27,345 nucleotides of DNA, taken from contig CAKROE010000030.1 of the NCBI GenBank assembly GCA_934371915.1, positions 1 through 27,345 on the forward strand. Direction: 5' to 3'. Positions 8,327 to 15,926 of the stretch are shown here, piece by piece. A program made the position numbers and the translations under genes. The DNA is from an uncultured Blautia sp. (lineage in GTDB: Bacteria > Bacillota > Clostridia > Lachnospirales > Lachnospiraceae). The notes beneath the pieces are model-generated. The model made no database searches. It saw only the letters and a program-made list of their open reading frames with translations, and was not told the DNA's origin. Position 1 is the stretch's first letter, and every line of letters begins with the position of its first letter.

Positions 8327-8355
8327 TTGACTTTATATTAACAAAATAGTACAAT
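8327..8355 (+). promoter_or_regulatory. Sigma-A-type promoter for the microcompartment operon
   Basis: TTGACT and TACAAT are separated by exactly 17 bp, close to consensus. The leader to the first shell-gene ATG is about 30 nt and contains no dual hairpin of the EutV antiterminator type. Confidence 0.75.
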
Positions 8356-8393
8356 TTAGTATAAGGCATTATAGCGAAAGTGAGGAGCTGTCA

Positions 8394-8759
8394 ATGGCAA
8401 GTGAACATAGCGATAAGATCAGAATCGTACAGGAGACGGTAGCAGGTAAGGAAATTACCTTTGCGCATGTAATGGGCGGCCCGGCTCCGATCATATATCA
8501 GAAACTCGGACTGAATCCGGAGGTAGATTATGGTTCATCTGCAATCGGAATCATGAATATGACACCATCAGAATCAGCGGTTATCGCATCTGATATTGCA
8601 GTAAAGAGCGGTAACGTTTATCTTGGATTTGCAGACCGTTTTACAGGAACCATGATCATTACGGGAGAGATTTCCGATGTCATGTCCGCAATGACAGAAG
8701 TTGTGGAGTATTTCCGTGACACACTGGGGTATGTAGTCTGCGATATCACGAAGAGATAG
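8394..8759 (+). CDS. Bacterial microcompartment shell protein, EutS/PduU-like
   Basis: A 121-residue single BMC-domain protein of the circularly permuted EutS/PduU type, which forms hexamers in the shell of metabolic microcompartments. Diagnostic segments are RIVQETVAGKEITFAHVMG near the N-terminus, AIGIMNMTPSESAVIASDIAVKSG in the middle, and GFADRFTGTMIITGEISDV followed by YVVCDITKR at the C-terminus; these align by eye along the whole length of EutS (TPGETAMIAGDLALKA, GFLDRFSGALVI, LCDMTKS). AGGAG precedes the ATG and a good promoter lies upstream. It is the first of three co-directional genes with a second EutS-like shell protein and an EutP-like GTPase. No vertex protein, tandem-domain shell protein or signature enzyme is in the window. 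Confidence 0.88.
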   Translation: MASEHSDKIRIVQETVAGKEITFAHVMGGPAPIIYQKLGLNPEVDYGSSAIGIMNMTPSESAVIASDIAVKSGNVYLGFADRFTGTMIITGEISDVMSAMTEVVEYFRDTLGYVVCDITKR

Positions 8760-8769
8760 GAAGTACAGC

Positions 8770-9201
8770 ATGGAAGAACGTATAACGAGAGAGGAACTTC
8801 TCGAGAGACTGTTTCATGACGACTATGAAAATCTTAAAGGAAAGAAGCTTCGACTGACACGGGTACGGGTTCCGGGCAAATCCCTTGACTTTGCACATGT
8901 ATTTACTCCGTCGGATGGTTCTGTTTATGAGAATCTTGCGCTTCATATCGGTGTACATGAAGGTGAAGACCACAGAGGAGAAACGATCGGGATCATGCGC
9001 GTGACACCGTGGGAGGCTATTGTGGTTGCGACGGATGTGGCGGTGAAGGCCGCGCATGTAGAGGTCGGCTTTATGGATCGTTTCAGCGGAGCACTGATCA
9101 TAACAGGCGGGTTCTCTCAGGTAATGACAGCAGTCGAAGAAGTTGTGAGATTTTTCCGCGACGAATTACATTTTGATGTCTGTGAGATTCACAGAAGCTG
9201 A
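8770..9201 (+). CDS. Second EutS/PduU-like microcompartment shell protein, N-terminally extended
   Basis: A 143-residue relative of the preceding gene. The BMC core begins near residue 28 (LTRVRVPGKSLDFAHVF), continues with TIGIMRVTPWEAIVVATDVAVKAAHVEVGFMDRFSGALIITGG written here only by its key elements TPWEA, DVAVKA and GFMDRFSGALII, and ends with FDVCEIHRS. The first 25 or so residues (EERITREELLERLFHDD) form a charged, helical, non-BMC extension absent from the first copy. Such extensions could cap the hexamer pore or bind a partner; this is inference. The ATG is 10 bp after the upstream stop with AGGAAG as ribosome binding site. Two divergent EutS-type paralogues in tandem suggest hetero-oligomer formation or a specialised pore. 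Confidence 0.85.
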   Translation: MEERITREELLERLFHDDYENLKGKKLRLTRVRVPGKSLDFAHVFTPSDGSVYENLALHIGVHEGEDHRGETIGIMRVTPWEAIVVATDVAVKAAHVEVGFMDRFSGALIITGGFSQVMTAVEEVVRFFRDELHFDVCEIHRS

Positions 9202-9220
9202 AACGGGACAGGATGACAGA

Positions 9221-9751
9221 ATGAAAAAAATCTTTTTAATGGGACGAAGTGAGGCGGGCAAGACTTCCCTGACACAGGCACTGAAGGGTGAAGAACTGCA
9301 TTATCACAAGACTCAGTACACAAATACAAAAGAAGATACGATCGATTCTCCGGGAGAATACGCGGAGTCCAAGCATTTCAGTGTGGGACTTGCGTGTTTT
9401 TCTTTTGAGGCAGATGTCATTGCAATCGTGCAGGCGGCAAACGAGCCTTTTAACCTGTTCAGCGATGGCAGCAGAAACTTCCTTCTGAGACCGCTGATCG
9501 GAATCATCACGAAGGTGGATTCTCCTCATGCCAATCTTCCGATGGTACGTCAGTGGATGGAGAACATGGGATGTGAGCGGATTTTTGAAGTCAACAACGT
9601 GACACGTGAGGGAATCGACGAACTGATGGAATATCTGAAGGATGATCTTCCGAAACTGACACTGGAGCAGGCGAAATTCAAGCAGAGCCTGGGTCTCAAT
9701 GAGTGGCAGCCTCTGCCGGAAGGTGTGGAATATCCGGAAGATATCCGATAA
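9221..9751 (+). CDS. EutP/PduV-like GTPase
   Basis: A 176-residue Ras-like GTPase of the EutP/PduV family, associated with microcompartment operons and thought to act in their assembly, positioning or chaperoning. G1 is GRSEAGKTS (residues 8-16), the G3 equivalent is DSPGEY (42-47, as in EutP DTPGEY), and G4 is TKVD (97-100). The segment FEVNNVTREGIDELMEYL matches the C-terminal core of the family. The frame is open from 9173, overlapping the shell gene, but the G1-proximal ATG at 9221 fits the family N-terminus (MKKIFLMG) and has AGGATGA upstream, so 9221 is chosen. It is the last gene of the three-gene shell operon and is followed by a terminator. Confidence 0.85.
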   Translation: MKKIFLMGRSEAGKTSLTQALKGEELHYHKTQYTNTKEDTIDSPGEYAESKHFSVGLACFSFEADVIAIVQAANEPFNLFSDGSRNFLLRPLIGIITKVDSPHANLPMVRQWMENMGCERIFEVNNVTREGIDELMEYLKDDLPKLTLEQAKFKQSLGLNEWQPLPEGVEYPEDIR

Positions 9752-9781
9752 GAAATTAATAAATATGAGAAATACTGTAAG

Positions 9782-9808
9782 AGAAGATCAGAGATGGTCT
9801 TCTTTTTT
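9782..9808 (+). terminator. Rho-independent terminator of the microcompartment operon
   Basis: A 9-bp stem (AGAAGATCA / TGGTCTTCT, one G-U pair) with a GAGA tetraloop is followed by a run of T residues. Confidence 0.85.
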
Positions 9809-9892
9809 GGTTCCTTTTTTTATTGGAAGTTCAGCATGTAAAAGATGCTTAACAGGAATCACAAAAGATTTTTATGTTCAGAAAAGCCCGGG

Positions 9893-9922
9893 TTGACGCA
9901 TATTTTAAATGTGGAGTATACT
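9893..9922 (+). promoter_or_regulatory. Promoter for the DUF4869/P-loop gene pair
   Basis: TTGACG and TATACT hexamers with an 18-bp spacer lie 62 bp before the DUF4869 ATG, after the preceding terminator. Confidence 0.6.
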
Positions 9923-9984
9923 TAATATAATTGCTGTATCAAAAAGAAACAGAAAATATTCTGAACAGAAAGCAGGAGTAGAAA

Positions 9985-10425
9985 ATGCTTAATATCTATT
10001 TTGGTGATATGCCACAGGCAATTTACAATACTGCAGTTTATTTTAAAAACACTTATGAAGATGACTGGATTACAGATGAATTATCACGAGAGATGATAAA
10101 GGATATTGACCATTCAACGGTTATTGCACCAAGGGTCATTGATAGTCCGGTTTTGGGCGCAATTACGCCGCGAGAATTGTCTGGTGGAGTAAAGACGTTG
10201 ATTTTAATTGCGCATGTAACGGATAAGATTTTTAATGCATCTACCTGCGGAGATAACTGCGCAAAGTGGATTCTGAAAATGGGAGAGGAGAAAGATATTA
10301 CGATTAATTTACGACATCTTATGGATTTCGGAAGCGGTCATTTTGCTATCCATATCCTGAATACAGATCAGACCGTACACAGCATGGAAGAATTGATTCC
10401 GATTGCAGGAATGATTGTACAGTAG
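9985..10425 (+). CDS. DUF4869-like protein of unknown function
   Basis: A 146-residue acidic soluble protein with no signal peptide or membrane segment. The N-terminus MLNIYFGDMP and the central segment PRVIDSPVLGAITPRELSGG resemble proteins I recall annotated as DUF4869 in Lachnospiraceae; this assignment is from memory. A Cys pair lies in STCGDNCAKW and a His pair in SGHFAIHIL, but no catalytic motif is recognised. GCAGGAG precedes the ATG. The next gene, encoding a P-loop protein, starts 13 bp after the stop with its own GAGGGAGG site, so the two form an operon behind a clear promoter. The pairing suggests that the two proteins act together, possibly with this one as a partner, sensor or substrate of the ATPase; that is inference. 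Confidence 0.65.
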   Translation: MLNIYFGDMPQAIYNTAVYFKNTYEDDWITDELSREMIKDIDHSTVIAPRVIDSPVLGAITPRELSGGVKTLILIAHVTDKIFNASTCGDNCAKWILKMGEEKDITINLRHLMDFGSGHFAIHILNTDQTVHSMEELIPIAGMIVQ

Positions 10426-10438
10426 AGGGAGGTCATCT

Positions 10439-11404
10439 ATGAAGGGGAGTTACAGAATTATTGTTCAAAATGCAAAAGTGCGTTATGATTTTGAAATCCG
10501 AAGAAATATTACGATTGTAAAAGGAAACAGTGCAACTGGGAAGACAACCCTTGTAGAGCTGATACGAGAATATTATGAGAATGGAGAAGAAAGTGGGATT
10601 TCTCTTTCCTGTGAAAAAGAATGCATAGTTCTGGTGGGACGAGACTGGGAAAATGCGCTGGCAGCAAAAAAAGAGTGTATTGTTTTTGTTGATGAAGGAA
10701 ACAGATTTGTTCATACAAAAGAATTTGCAGGGATAATTCAAAAGACAGATAATTATTATGTCATTGTAACCAGGGAAGGACTGGTAAATTTGCCATATAG
10801 TGTTGAGGAAATTTACGGAATCCGTGAATCTGGAAAGTATGCATCAATCAAACAGGTATATAATGAATTTTATCGTTTATATGGGGATAATACATTTGCA
10901 TCGAAAATAGTTCCGTTAAAAGTTGTTGTAGAGGACTCTAATTCCGGATATGAATTTTTCAAAGGAATATCTACAGGCAAAAAATATTCTGTTATATCAG
11001 CAAATGGAAAGTCTAATATTTTTTCGCAGATTGTTTTGAATAAAAGAGAAGATGCACTACTGATTGTGGCAGATGGAGCGGCTTTTGGTTCAGAAATGGA
11101 TCGAGTAATGAAGCTGATTTATGGGAAGAAAAATATTTTTCTATATTTGCCAGAATCTTTTGAATGGTTGATTTTGAAGTCTGGAATCATAGAGAATCAG
11201 GAAATAAAAGAAATATTGAATGCACCTCAGAATTACATAGAATGCAGAGATTATTTTAGCTGGGAACGTTTCTTTACTGCACTTCTGATAGAGAAAACAG
11301 AACATAGTTACTTGCAGTATACGAAAAGAAAACTGAATTCAGTATATTTACAAAAACAGGAAAGTAAGCGAATATGCAGTCAAATGAAACATATTGAACT
11401 GTAA
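10439..11404 (+). CDS. Compact P-loop protein with TOPRIM-like C-terminal half
   Basis: A 321-residue soluble protein of unknown function. Walker A is GNSATGKT (residues 29-36), close to the N-terminus after a beta-rich start, and a Walker B-like strand with acidic end is IVFVDE (81-86). There is no ABC signature or long coiled-coil insertion. The C-terminal half begins with KVVVEDSNSGYEFF (Glu165), then YSVISANGKSNI, then LLIVADGAAFGSEMDR (Asp212, Glu219, Asp221), an order of E, GK and D-x-rich strands resembling TOPRIM domains of OLD-type nucleases. That reading is by eye and uncertain. The frame is open from 10415, but ATG 10439 has GAGGGAGG 6 bp upstream. The gene follows the DUF4869 gene and ends at an inverted repeat. 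Confidence 0.6.
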   Translation: MKGSYRIIVQNAKVRYDFEIRRNITIVKGNSATGKTTLVELIREYYENGEESGISLSCEKECIVLVGRDWENALAAKKECIVFVDEGNRFVHTKEFAGIIQKTDNYYVIVTREGLVNLPYSVEEIYGIRESGKYASIKQVYNEFYRLYGDNTFASKIVPLKVVVEDSNSGYEFFKGISTGKKYSVISANGKSNIFSQIVLNKREDALLIVADGAAFGSEMDRVMKLIYGKKNIFLYLPESFEWLILKSGIIENQEIKEILNAPQNYIECRDYFSWERFFTALLIEKTEHSYLQYTKRKLNSVYLQKQESKRICSQMKHIEL

Positions 11405-11419
11405 ACACAAACTGTTTAC
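11401..11419. promoter_or_regulatory. 7-bp inverted repeat between the P-loop gene and the oxidoreductase
   Basis: GTAAACA and TGTTTAC flank a 5-nt centre; the left arm overlaps the stop codon of the P-loop gene. It is placed 27 bp before the next ATG. The half-sites GTAAAC/GTTTAC resemble LacI-family operator halves, though the spacing is wider than usual; a weak hairpin is the alternative. No separate promoter is obvious here. Confidence 0.4.
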
Positions 11420-11445
11420 CAAGTGATTTTTAAGGAGAAGAACAG

Positions 11446-12435
11446 ATGAAGAATACGGGATTTGCAACGATCGGAACGAGTAAAATAACACAGAAATTTT
11501 TAAATGCAGCAAAAGAATGTGAAGGATTTAAGCTTGTAGCGGTATATTCCCGTGAAATTAAAAAAGCAGAACAATTTGCCGGGGAGCAGGGAGCAGAGCG
11601 GTTTTATGACAGTCTGGACATGCTTGTGGCAGATAAGGATGTGGAGGCGGTTTATGTTGCCAGCCCCAATTATATGCATTATAAACATGTGATGAAACTT
11701 CTGAAAGCAGGTAAGCATGTATTTTGCGAGAAAGCAATTGCATCCAATTATGCGGAAGCAGAAGAAATGTTCCGTACAGCGCAGGAAAGACATCTGGTGC
11801 TTCTGGAAGCTGTTCGTCCGGTCTTTGATCCGGGAATGCAGGCAATCAAAAATAATCTGTATAAGCTGGGAGCAATTCGAAAAGCGAATATTTCTTACTG
11901 CCAGTATTCCAGCCGCTATGACAGCTTCAAAGAAGGACAGGAGCACAATATATTCAGCAGAGAATGTTCCGCCGGAGCATTGATGGATATTGGTGTTTAT
12001 TGTGTGCACACACTGCTGTACCTTCTGGGAATGCCGGAGAAAATCAGCGGTTTTGCCGTTATGCTTCGAAGCGGTGTGGACGGGGCAGGAGATATTCTCG
12101 CGAAGTATCAGGACAAGATTGCAGAAGTATCATATTCAAAGATTACGGATTCAGGCCTGCCAAATGAAATTCAGGGTGAGAATGGAATGCTCCTTTTTCA
12201 GGGGACGAATGACTGTCCGGAAGATGTCAGGATTGTTTACCGGGACGGAACCGGGGAAGTCCTTTATCACAGAGAACCATTGAATGATATGAAATATGAG
12301 CTGGAATATTTCATAAAAATGATCCGAGGAGAAGAAATTGCTGAAAGACATACAGAACGTTCACTGAATGCCATGAAACTTATGGATGAAATGAGACGGC
12401 AGTGCGGTATCACGTTTCCGGCGGATGAGAGATAA
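11446..12435 (+). CDS. Gfo/Idh/MocA-family NAD(P)-dependent oxidoreductase
   Basis: A 329-residue cytoplasmic dehydrogenase that oxidises or reduces a sugar, polyol or glycoside hydroxyl. The N-terminal Rossmann segment is FATIGTSKIT, in which the usual GxGxxG is degenerate. ASPNYMHY and CEKAIASN follow: the catalytic lysine is present, but the usual EKP reads EKA. The C-terminal alpha/beta domain contains GALMDIGVYCVHTLLYLLG, with the conserved Asp and His of the active site. AAGGAG lies 8 bp before the ATG. It is separated from the second family member downstream by a terminator and a promoter, so it may be expressed with the preceding pair or from an unseen promoter. It probably belongs functionally with the carbohydrate genes that follow. 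Confidence 0.8.
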   Translation: MKNTGFATIGTSKITQKFLNAAKECEGFKLVAVYSREIKKAEQFAGEQGAERFYDSLDMLVADKDVEAVYVASPNYMHYKHVMKLLKAGKHVFCEKAIASNYAEAEEMFRTAQERHLVLLEAVRPVFDPGMQAIKNNLYKLGAIRKANISYCQYSSRYDSFKEGQEHNIFSRECSAGALMDIGVYCVHTLLYLLGMPEKISGFAVMLRSGVDGAGDILAKYQDKIAEVSYSKITDSGLPNEIQGENGMLLFQGTNDCPEDVRIVYRDGTGEVLYHREPLNDMKYELEYFIKMIRGEEIAERHTERSLNAMKLMDEMRRQCGITFPADER

Positions 12436-12460
12436 TGGAATACATGCGAAATCAGAAAAG

Positions 12461-12492
12461 ATCTTGTGGTGAATAAACCACAAGATTTTTTT
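12461..12492 (+). terminator. Rho-independent terminator after the first oxidoreductase
   Basis: A perfect 10-bp stem (ATCTTGTGGT / ACCACAAGAT) with a GAATAA loop is followed by seven T residues. Confidence 0.88.
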
Positions 12493-12510
12493 GAATTATA
12501 AATGAAAGAA

Positions 12511-12524
12511 ATGAAAACATTTCA
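12511..12524. promoter_or_regulatory. Possible catabolite-responsive (cre-like) element
   Basis: ATGAAAACATTTCA contains symmetric TGAAA and TTTCA arms around ACA. It resembles the CcpA box but is one base short and lacks the central CG. It lies about 90 bp before the -35 of the carbohydrate operon. Confidence 0.25.
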
Positions 12525-12615
12525 GAAACAAAACATAAAATATGGTAATAAATATCAAAAATGAATAATAAAAAGATGCAAAACATAGAAAAAACATACG
12601 TATAGCATAAAAGTG

Positions 12616-12644
12616 TTGACCGTATTTATGAAAAATGATATGTT
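12616..12644 (+). promoter_or_regulatory. Promoter of the carbohydrate island
   Basis: TTGACC and TATGTT are separated by 17 bp, about 60 bp before the ATG of the second oxidoreductase. An 8-bp palindrome ATACGTAT at 12596-12603 lies just upstream of the -35 and could be part of an operator for the LacI-type protein encoded at 18552-19541. The surrounding 12490-12615 stretch is very AT-rich and holds no gene. Confidence 0.6.
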
Positions 12645-12704
12645 TTATATGAAAAATGAAACAAAAAATGAAAGAAATAGTGAAATCATAAAGGAGGAGA
12701 TAAG

Positions 12705-13754
12705 ATGGTGAAAGTCGGAATTATAGGCTGTGGAAAGATTGCACAGGTTCGTCATATTCCGGAATATCTGGATAATCCGAATGCAAAACTGACTGGCCTT
12801 TATGATCTGAATCTGCAGCGTGCAAAAGACCTTGCTGAAAAATATAACTGCAGGTCTTATGAAAGTGTTGAGGAAATGCTGGCAGATCCAGAAATTGATG
12901 CAGTCAGTGTATGTGTGGCAAATCATGTACATGCCGAGATTACAATTGCTGCATTAAAAGCAGGAAAACATGTACTTTGTGAAAAACCGATGGCAACAAA
13001 ATTAAAAGACTGTCAGATGATGGTAGATACAGCAGAGCAGATGGGCAAGAAACTCATGATTGGTCAGAATCAGAGATTTGCCAAAGCTCATGCAGAAGCA
13101 AGAAAACTCATTGAGCGTGGAGATATCGGTAAGGTTCTTACTTTCAAAACAACGTTCGGACATGGCGGTCCGGAAACCTGGAGTGTAGATGCCGGCCCAC
13201 AGAACTGGTTCTTTGACAAAAAGAGAGCTGCCATGGGAGCTATGGCAGACCTTGGGGTACATAAGACAGACCTTATCCAGTACCTGCTTGATGATACGGT
13301 AGAAGAAACAACTGCGAAAGTGACGACACTGGATAAGAAAGACAGTAACGGAAATCTGATCGGTGTAGACGACAATGCAATCTGCATTTACAAAATGAAG
13401 AGCGGAATCATCGGAACGATGACAGCCAGTTGGACCTATTATGGTGAGGAGGATAATTCCACGATCATTTATGGAACAGAAGGGATGCTCAAGATTTATC
13501 ACGATCCGAAATATTGCATCGAACTGATCCGTAAAGACGGTGGAAAAGTATTCTATGATATCGACCAGATTCAGACAAATGATAATCAGACAAAATCAGG
13601 AATCATTGATGCGTTTGTAGAATCTGTAGAAAATGATACCGAACCTGCTGTTTCAGGAAAGAGCGTACTCAGCGCCATGAAGGCTATTTTCGGAAGTCTG
13701 AAATCAAGCGAGCTTGGAAGAACTGTTCGCGTGGATGAGGAGGAATTAGAGTGA
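12705..13754 (+). CDS. Gfo/Idh/MocA-family oxidoreductase
   Basis: A 349-residue NAD(P)-dependent dehydrogenase with all family landmarks: GIIGCGKIAQ at the N-terminus (GxGxxA-type Rossmann loop), the CEKPMATKL catalytic motif with its lysine, and ADLGVHKTDLIQYLL in the C-terminal domain supplying Asp and His. It is clearly diverged from the family member at 11446-12435, so the two are not recent duplicates and probably act at different steps. AAAGGAGG precedes the ATG. It is the first gene of the carbohydrate operon and its end overlaps the start of the isomerase/epimerase gene. Pairing of such oxidoreductases with TIM-barrel isomerases is typical of inositol, rare-sugar and 3-keto-glycoside pathways; the substrate here is not determined. 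Confidence 0.88.
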   Translation: MVKVGIIGCGKIAQVRHIPEYLDNPNAKLTGLYDLNLQRAKDLAEKYNCRSYESVEEMLADPEIDAVSVCVANHVHAEITIAALKAGKHVLCEKPMATKLKDCQMMVDTAEQMGKKLMIGQNQRFAKAHAEARKLIERGDIGKVLTFKTTFGHGGPETWSVDAGPQNWFFDKKRAAMGAMADLGVHKTDLIQYLLDDTVEETTAKVTTLDKKDSNGNLIGVDDNAICIYKMKSGIIGTMTASWTYYGEEDNSTIIYGTEGMLKIYHDPKYCIELIRKDGGKVFYDIDQIQTNDNQTKSGIIDAFVESVENDTEPAVSGKSVLSAMKAIFGSLKSSELGRTVRVDEEELE

Positions 13755-14665
13755 AGATAGGATTAGTCAGTGCAATACTGGAAGATTACGATTTCAAAAA
13801 AATGATCGATACGGTTTCTGAGATTGGTTATGAATGTGTGGAAGTTGCATGTTGGCCAAAAGCCAAGGCAGAGCGCAGATACGCAGGCGTCAGCCACATT
13901 GATGCAGCAAATCTGGGAGACAAAGAAGCGGAAGAAATCCTTTCTTATTGCAAAGAAAAGAATGTGGAGATTTCTGCGCTGGCATTTTATCCGAACACGA
14001 TGGATGGAAATCTGGAAAAAAGAGCTGCCAATATCGAACACTTATATAAAGTAATCGATGCAAGCAAAAAACTCGGAATTAACCTTGTTACAACTTTTAT
14101 CGGAAGAGATCAGACAAAAACAGTAGAAGAAAATCTGGAGCTGGTAAAAGAAATCTGGATTCCGATCGTACGTTATGCAGAAGAAAAGAAAGTACGCATT
14201 GCGATTGAAAACTGTCCGATGCTTTTTGACGGAGACCAGTGGCCGGGCGGACAGAACCTGATGACCACACCGGTGATCTGGAGAAAAGTTTTTGAGATTC
14301 TGGACAGTGATTATATCGGAATCAATTATGACCCGTCTCATTTTGTATGGCAGATGATTGACTACATCCAGCCGCTTTATGAGTTTAAGGACAAAATTTT
14401 CCATGTACATTATAAAGATATTAAACTCTTCAAAGACAAACTGAAAGAGTGCGGAACAATGGCATATCCGCTTCAGTACATGAAACCGAAACTTCCGGGA
14501 CTGGGAGATGTAGACTGGGGCAAATACGTGTCCGCATTAACGGACATTGGATTTGAAGGATATACATGCATCGAAATCGAAGACAAATCTTTTGAAGGCT
14601 CCGAAGAAAGAGTTCTGGACAGCCTGAAACTTTCTCTCAGATACATGAGACAGTTTGTGATCTGA
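13751..14665 (+). CDS. Sugar phosphate isomerase/epimerase-like TIM-barrel protein
   Basis: A 304-residue protein of the AP endonuclease family 2 / xylose isomerase-like barrel. Metal-ligand positions are recognisable in order: Glu in VRIAIENCPM, Asp and His in GINYDPSHFVWQ, His in HVHYKDIK, and Glu in TCIEIED. Such proteins isomerise or epimerise sugars or keto-polyols, and some cleave glycosidic bonds of 3-keto-glycosides. The start is GTG, overlapping the upstream stop (GTGA), with GAGGAGG 8 bp upstream, so it is translationally coupled to the oxidoreductase. That coupling suggests that it handles the keto product or substrate of the oxidoreductase. It is followed, after a small hairpin, by the ABC importer genes. 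Confidence 0.85.
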   Translation: MKIGLVSAILEDYDFKKMIDTVSEIGYECVEVACWPKAKAERRYAGVSHIDAANLGDKEAEEILSYCKEKNVEISALAFYPNTMDGNLEKRAANIEHLYKVIDASKKLGINLVTTFIGRDQTKTVEENLELVKEIWIPIVRYAEEKKVRIAIENCPMLFDGDQWPGGQNLMTTPVIWRKVFEILDSDYIGINYDPSHFVWQMIDYIQPLYEFKDKIFHVHYKDIKLFKDKLKECGTMAYPLQYMKPKLPGLGDVDWGKYVSALTDIGFEGYTCIEIEDKSFEGSEERVLDSLKLSLRYMRQFVI

Positions 14666-14692
14666 AAAAATAATTGAAACATTAAATAATGA

Positions 14693-14716
14693 AATAATGC
14701 GGAGAAGCCGCTTATT
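14693..14716 (+). other. Intercistronic hairpin before the binding-protein gene
   Basis: AATAA-T-GCGG and CCGC-TTATT pair with one bulged T around an AGAAG loop. No T-run follows. Such hairpins often mark mRNA processing or protect the abundant binding-protein message. Confidence 0.45.
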
Positions 14717-14751
14717 AAAAACAAAAACATTCCAAAAGGAGGAAATGAATT

Positions 14752-15810
14752 ATGAAGAAAACAGTAGTTTGCATGCTGATCGCTGCTATGACAATGGGTA
14801 GTATGGTTACTCCTGTATTTGCAGACGGAGATGGAGATGCTACACACATTTATGTACTGACAGCTCCGGAAGACCATGGCTGGACCGGTTCCGTTGCAAC
14901 ATTCGCAAAAGAAAAAATCGAAGAAGTAAACGGTGACGGCACATACAGTGCAGAACTGATCACATCTGCAGATGCTGCAGAGCAGATTGTTAACATCGAA
15001 GATATCATCGCAGCTGGTGAAGACAACATCGCTGTTGTAATTCAGCCAATCGATGACACTGTTCAGTCTGCAATCCAGCAGCTGGTTGACGCTGAGATCC
15101 CATACGTAGCATTTGACCGTATCATTGACGGTGTGGCTGACAGCGCAGTATCCAATGTAAAAGGTGATAATGAAGGTATCGGAGCAGCATGTGCAGCTTA
15201 TTATACAGAGCAGGGTATGAAACCTGGTGATGCAGTCTATGTATACGAAGGAGATACTTCTTCTGTAACAACTCTCCGTGATGAAGGATTCACAAAGTAC
15301 CTTACCGGAGAACTGGAATACGACGGAAAAACAATTGCAGACGATGCAAAATGGTCTGAAGACGATCTGAAATCTATCACATATTCAGGTGCTATGAACT
15401 GGAGCCGTTCTGATACAAAGACAGCCTATGAATCTCTGCTCGGAGATGCATCCAACGCAGATATCAAATGGTTCTATGCAGAAGACGATGAACTTGCAAT
15501 GGGTATCCTTGAAGCTCTTCAGGGCGGCGGAATCGACGATGCAACAAAAGAAAAATTCCTCGGAAATGCACCTTATCTGACAGGCTGTGGCGGACTGGAT
15601 GAGCTTTATGCAGTACTTCGCGGTGAATCCTTCACAGATATCGCAGATCAGTTTGGTGGTATTGTATCTGTAACTTACAGTCCTGCAATGATCCAGACAG
15701 CAATCCAGGATATGGTTGATTATCTTGACGGAAAAGATGTAGAGCAGGATCACGTGATCGCATGCGAAATCGTAAACAAAGATAACGTAAAAGATTATCC
15801 TTCTTTCTAA
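14752..15810 (+). CDS. Sugar ABC transporter substrate-binding protein
   Basis: A 352-residue type I periplasmic-binding-fold protein of the ribose/xylose/rhizopine-binding group that would capture the sugar outside the cell. It has an N-terminal signal (KK followed by a hydrophobic stretch to about residue 22) and a probable signal-peptidase I site after VFA. Hinge and ligand segments include VIQPIDDTVQSAIQ, VAFDRIID and GMKPGDAVYVYEGDT. Unusually for a Gram-positive binding protein there is no lipobox cysteine at the signal end; the only nearby Cys (residue 7) precedes the hydrophobic core. AAAGGAGG precedes the ATG. Hairpins on both sides of the gene suggest separate mRNA levels from its neighbours. 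ATPase and permease genes follow. Confidence 0.9.
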   Translation: MKKTVVCMLIAAMTMGSMVTPVFADGDGDATHIYVLTAPEDHGWTGSVATFAKEKIEEVNGDGTYSAELITSADAAEQIVNIEDIIAAGEDNIAVVIQPIDDTVQSAIQQLVDAEIPYVAFDRIIDGVADSAVSNVKGDNEGIGAACAAYYTEQGMKPGDAVYVYEGDTSSVTTLRDEGFTKYLTGELEYDGKTIADDAKWSEDDLKSITYSGAMNWSRSDTKTAYESLLGDASNADIKWFYAEDDELAMGILEALQGGGIDDATKEKFLGNAPYLTGCGGLDELYAVLRGESFTDIADQFGGIVSVTYSPAMIQTAIQDMVDYLDGKDVEQDHVIACEIVNKDNVKDYPSF

Positions 15811-15859
15811 AATAAGTATTTTTCATGATACGACTCTTTTTAATAAGGTAGAAATGGCG

Positions 15860-15883
15860 AAGGGAACTGCAAAGTTCCCTTTT
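15860..15883 (+). terminator. Attenuator-type hairpin between binding protein and ATPase genes
   Basis: A perfect 9-bp stem (AAGGGAACT / AGTTCCCTT) with a GCAA tetraloop is followed by only four T residues. This is likely a partial terminator or 3' stabiliser that keeps binding-protein mRNA above the rest of the operon. Confidence 0.65.
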
Positions 15884-15926
15884 GTCAGATAATTAAGTGA
15901 ATGTGTATCAGGCAGCGTATCAAGAA

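Noticed and set aside
8356..8393. EutV-type antitermination leader before the shell genes
   Set aside because: The leader is only about 38 nt and lacks the dual hairpin and an overlapping terminator.
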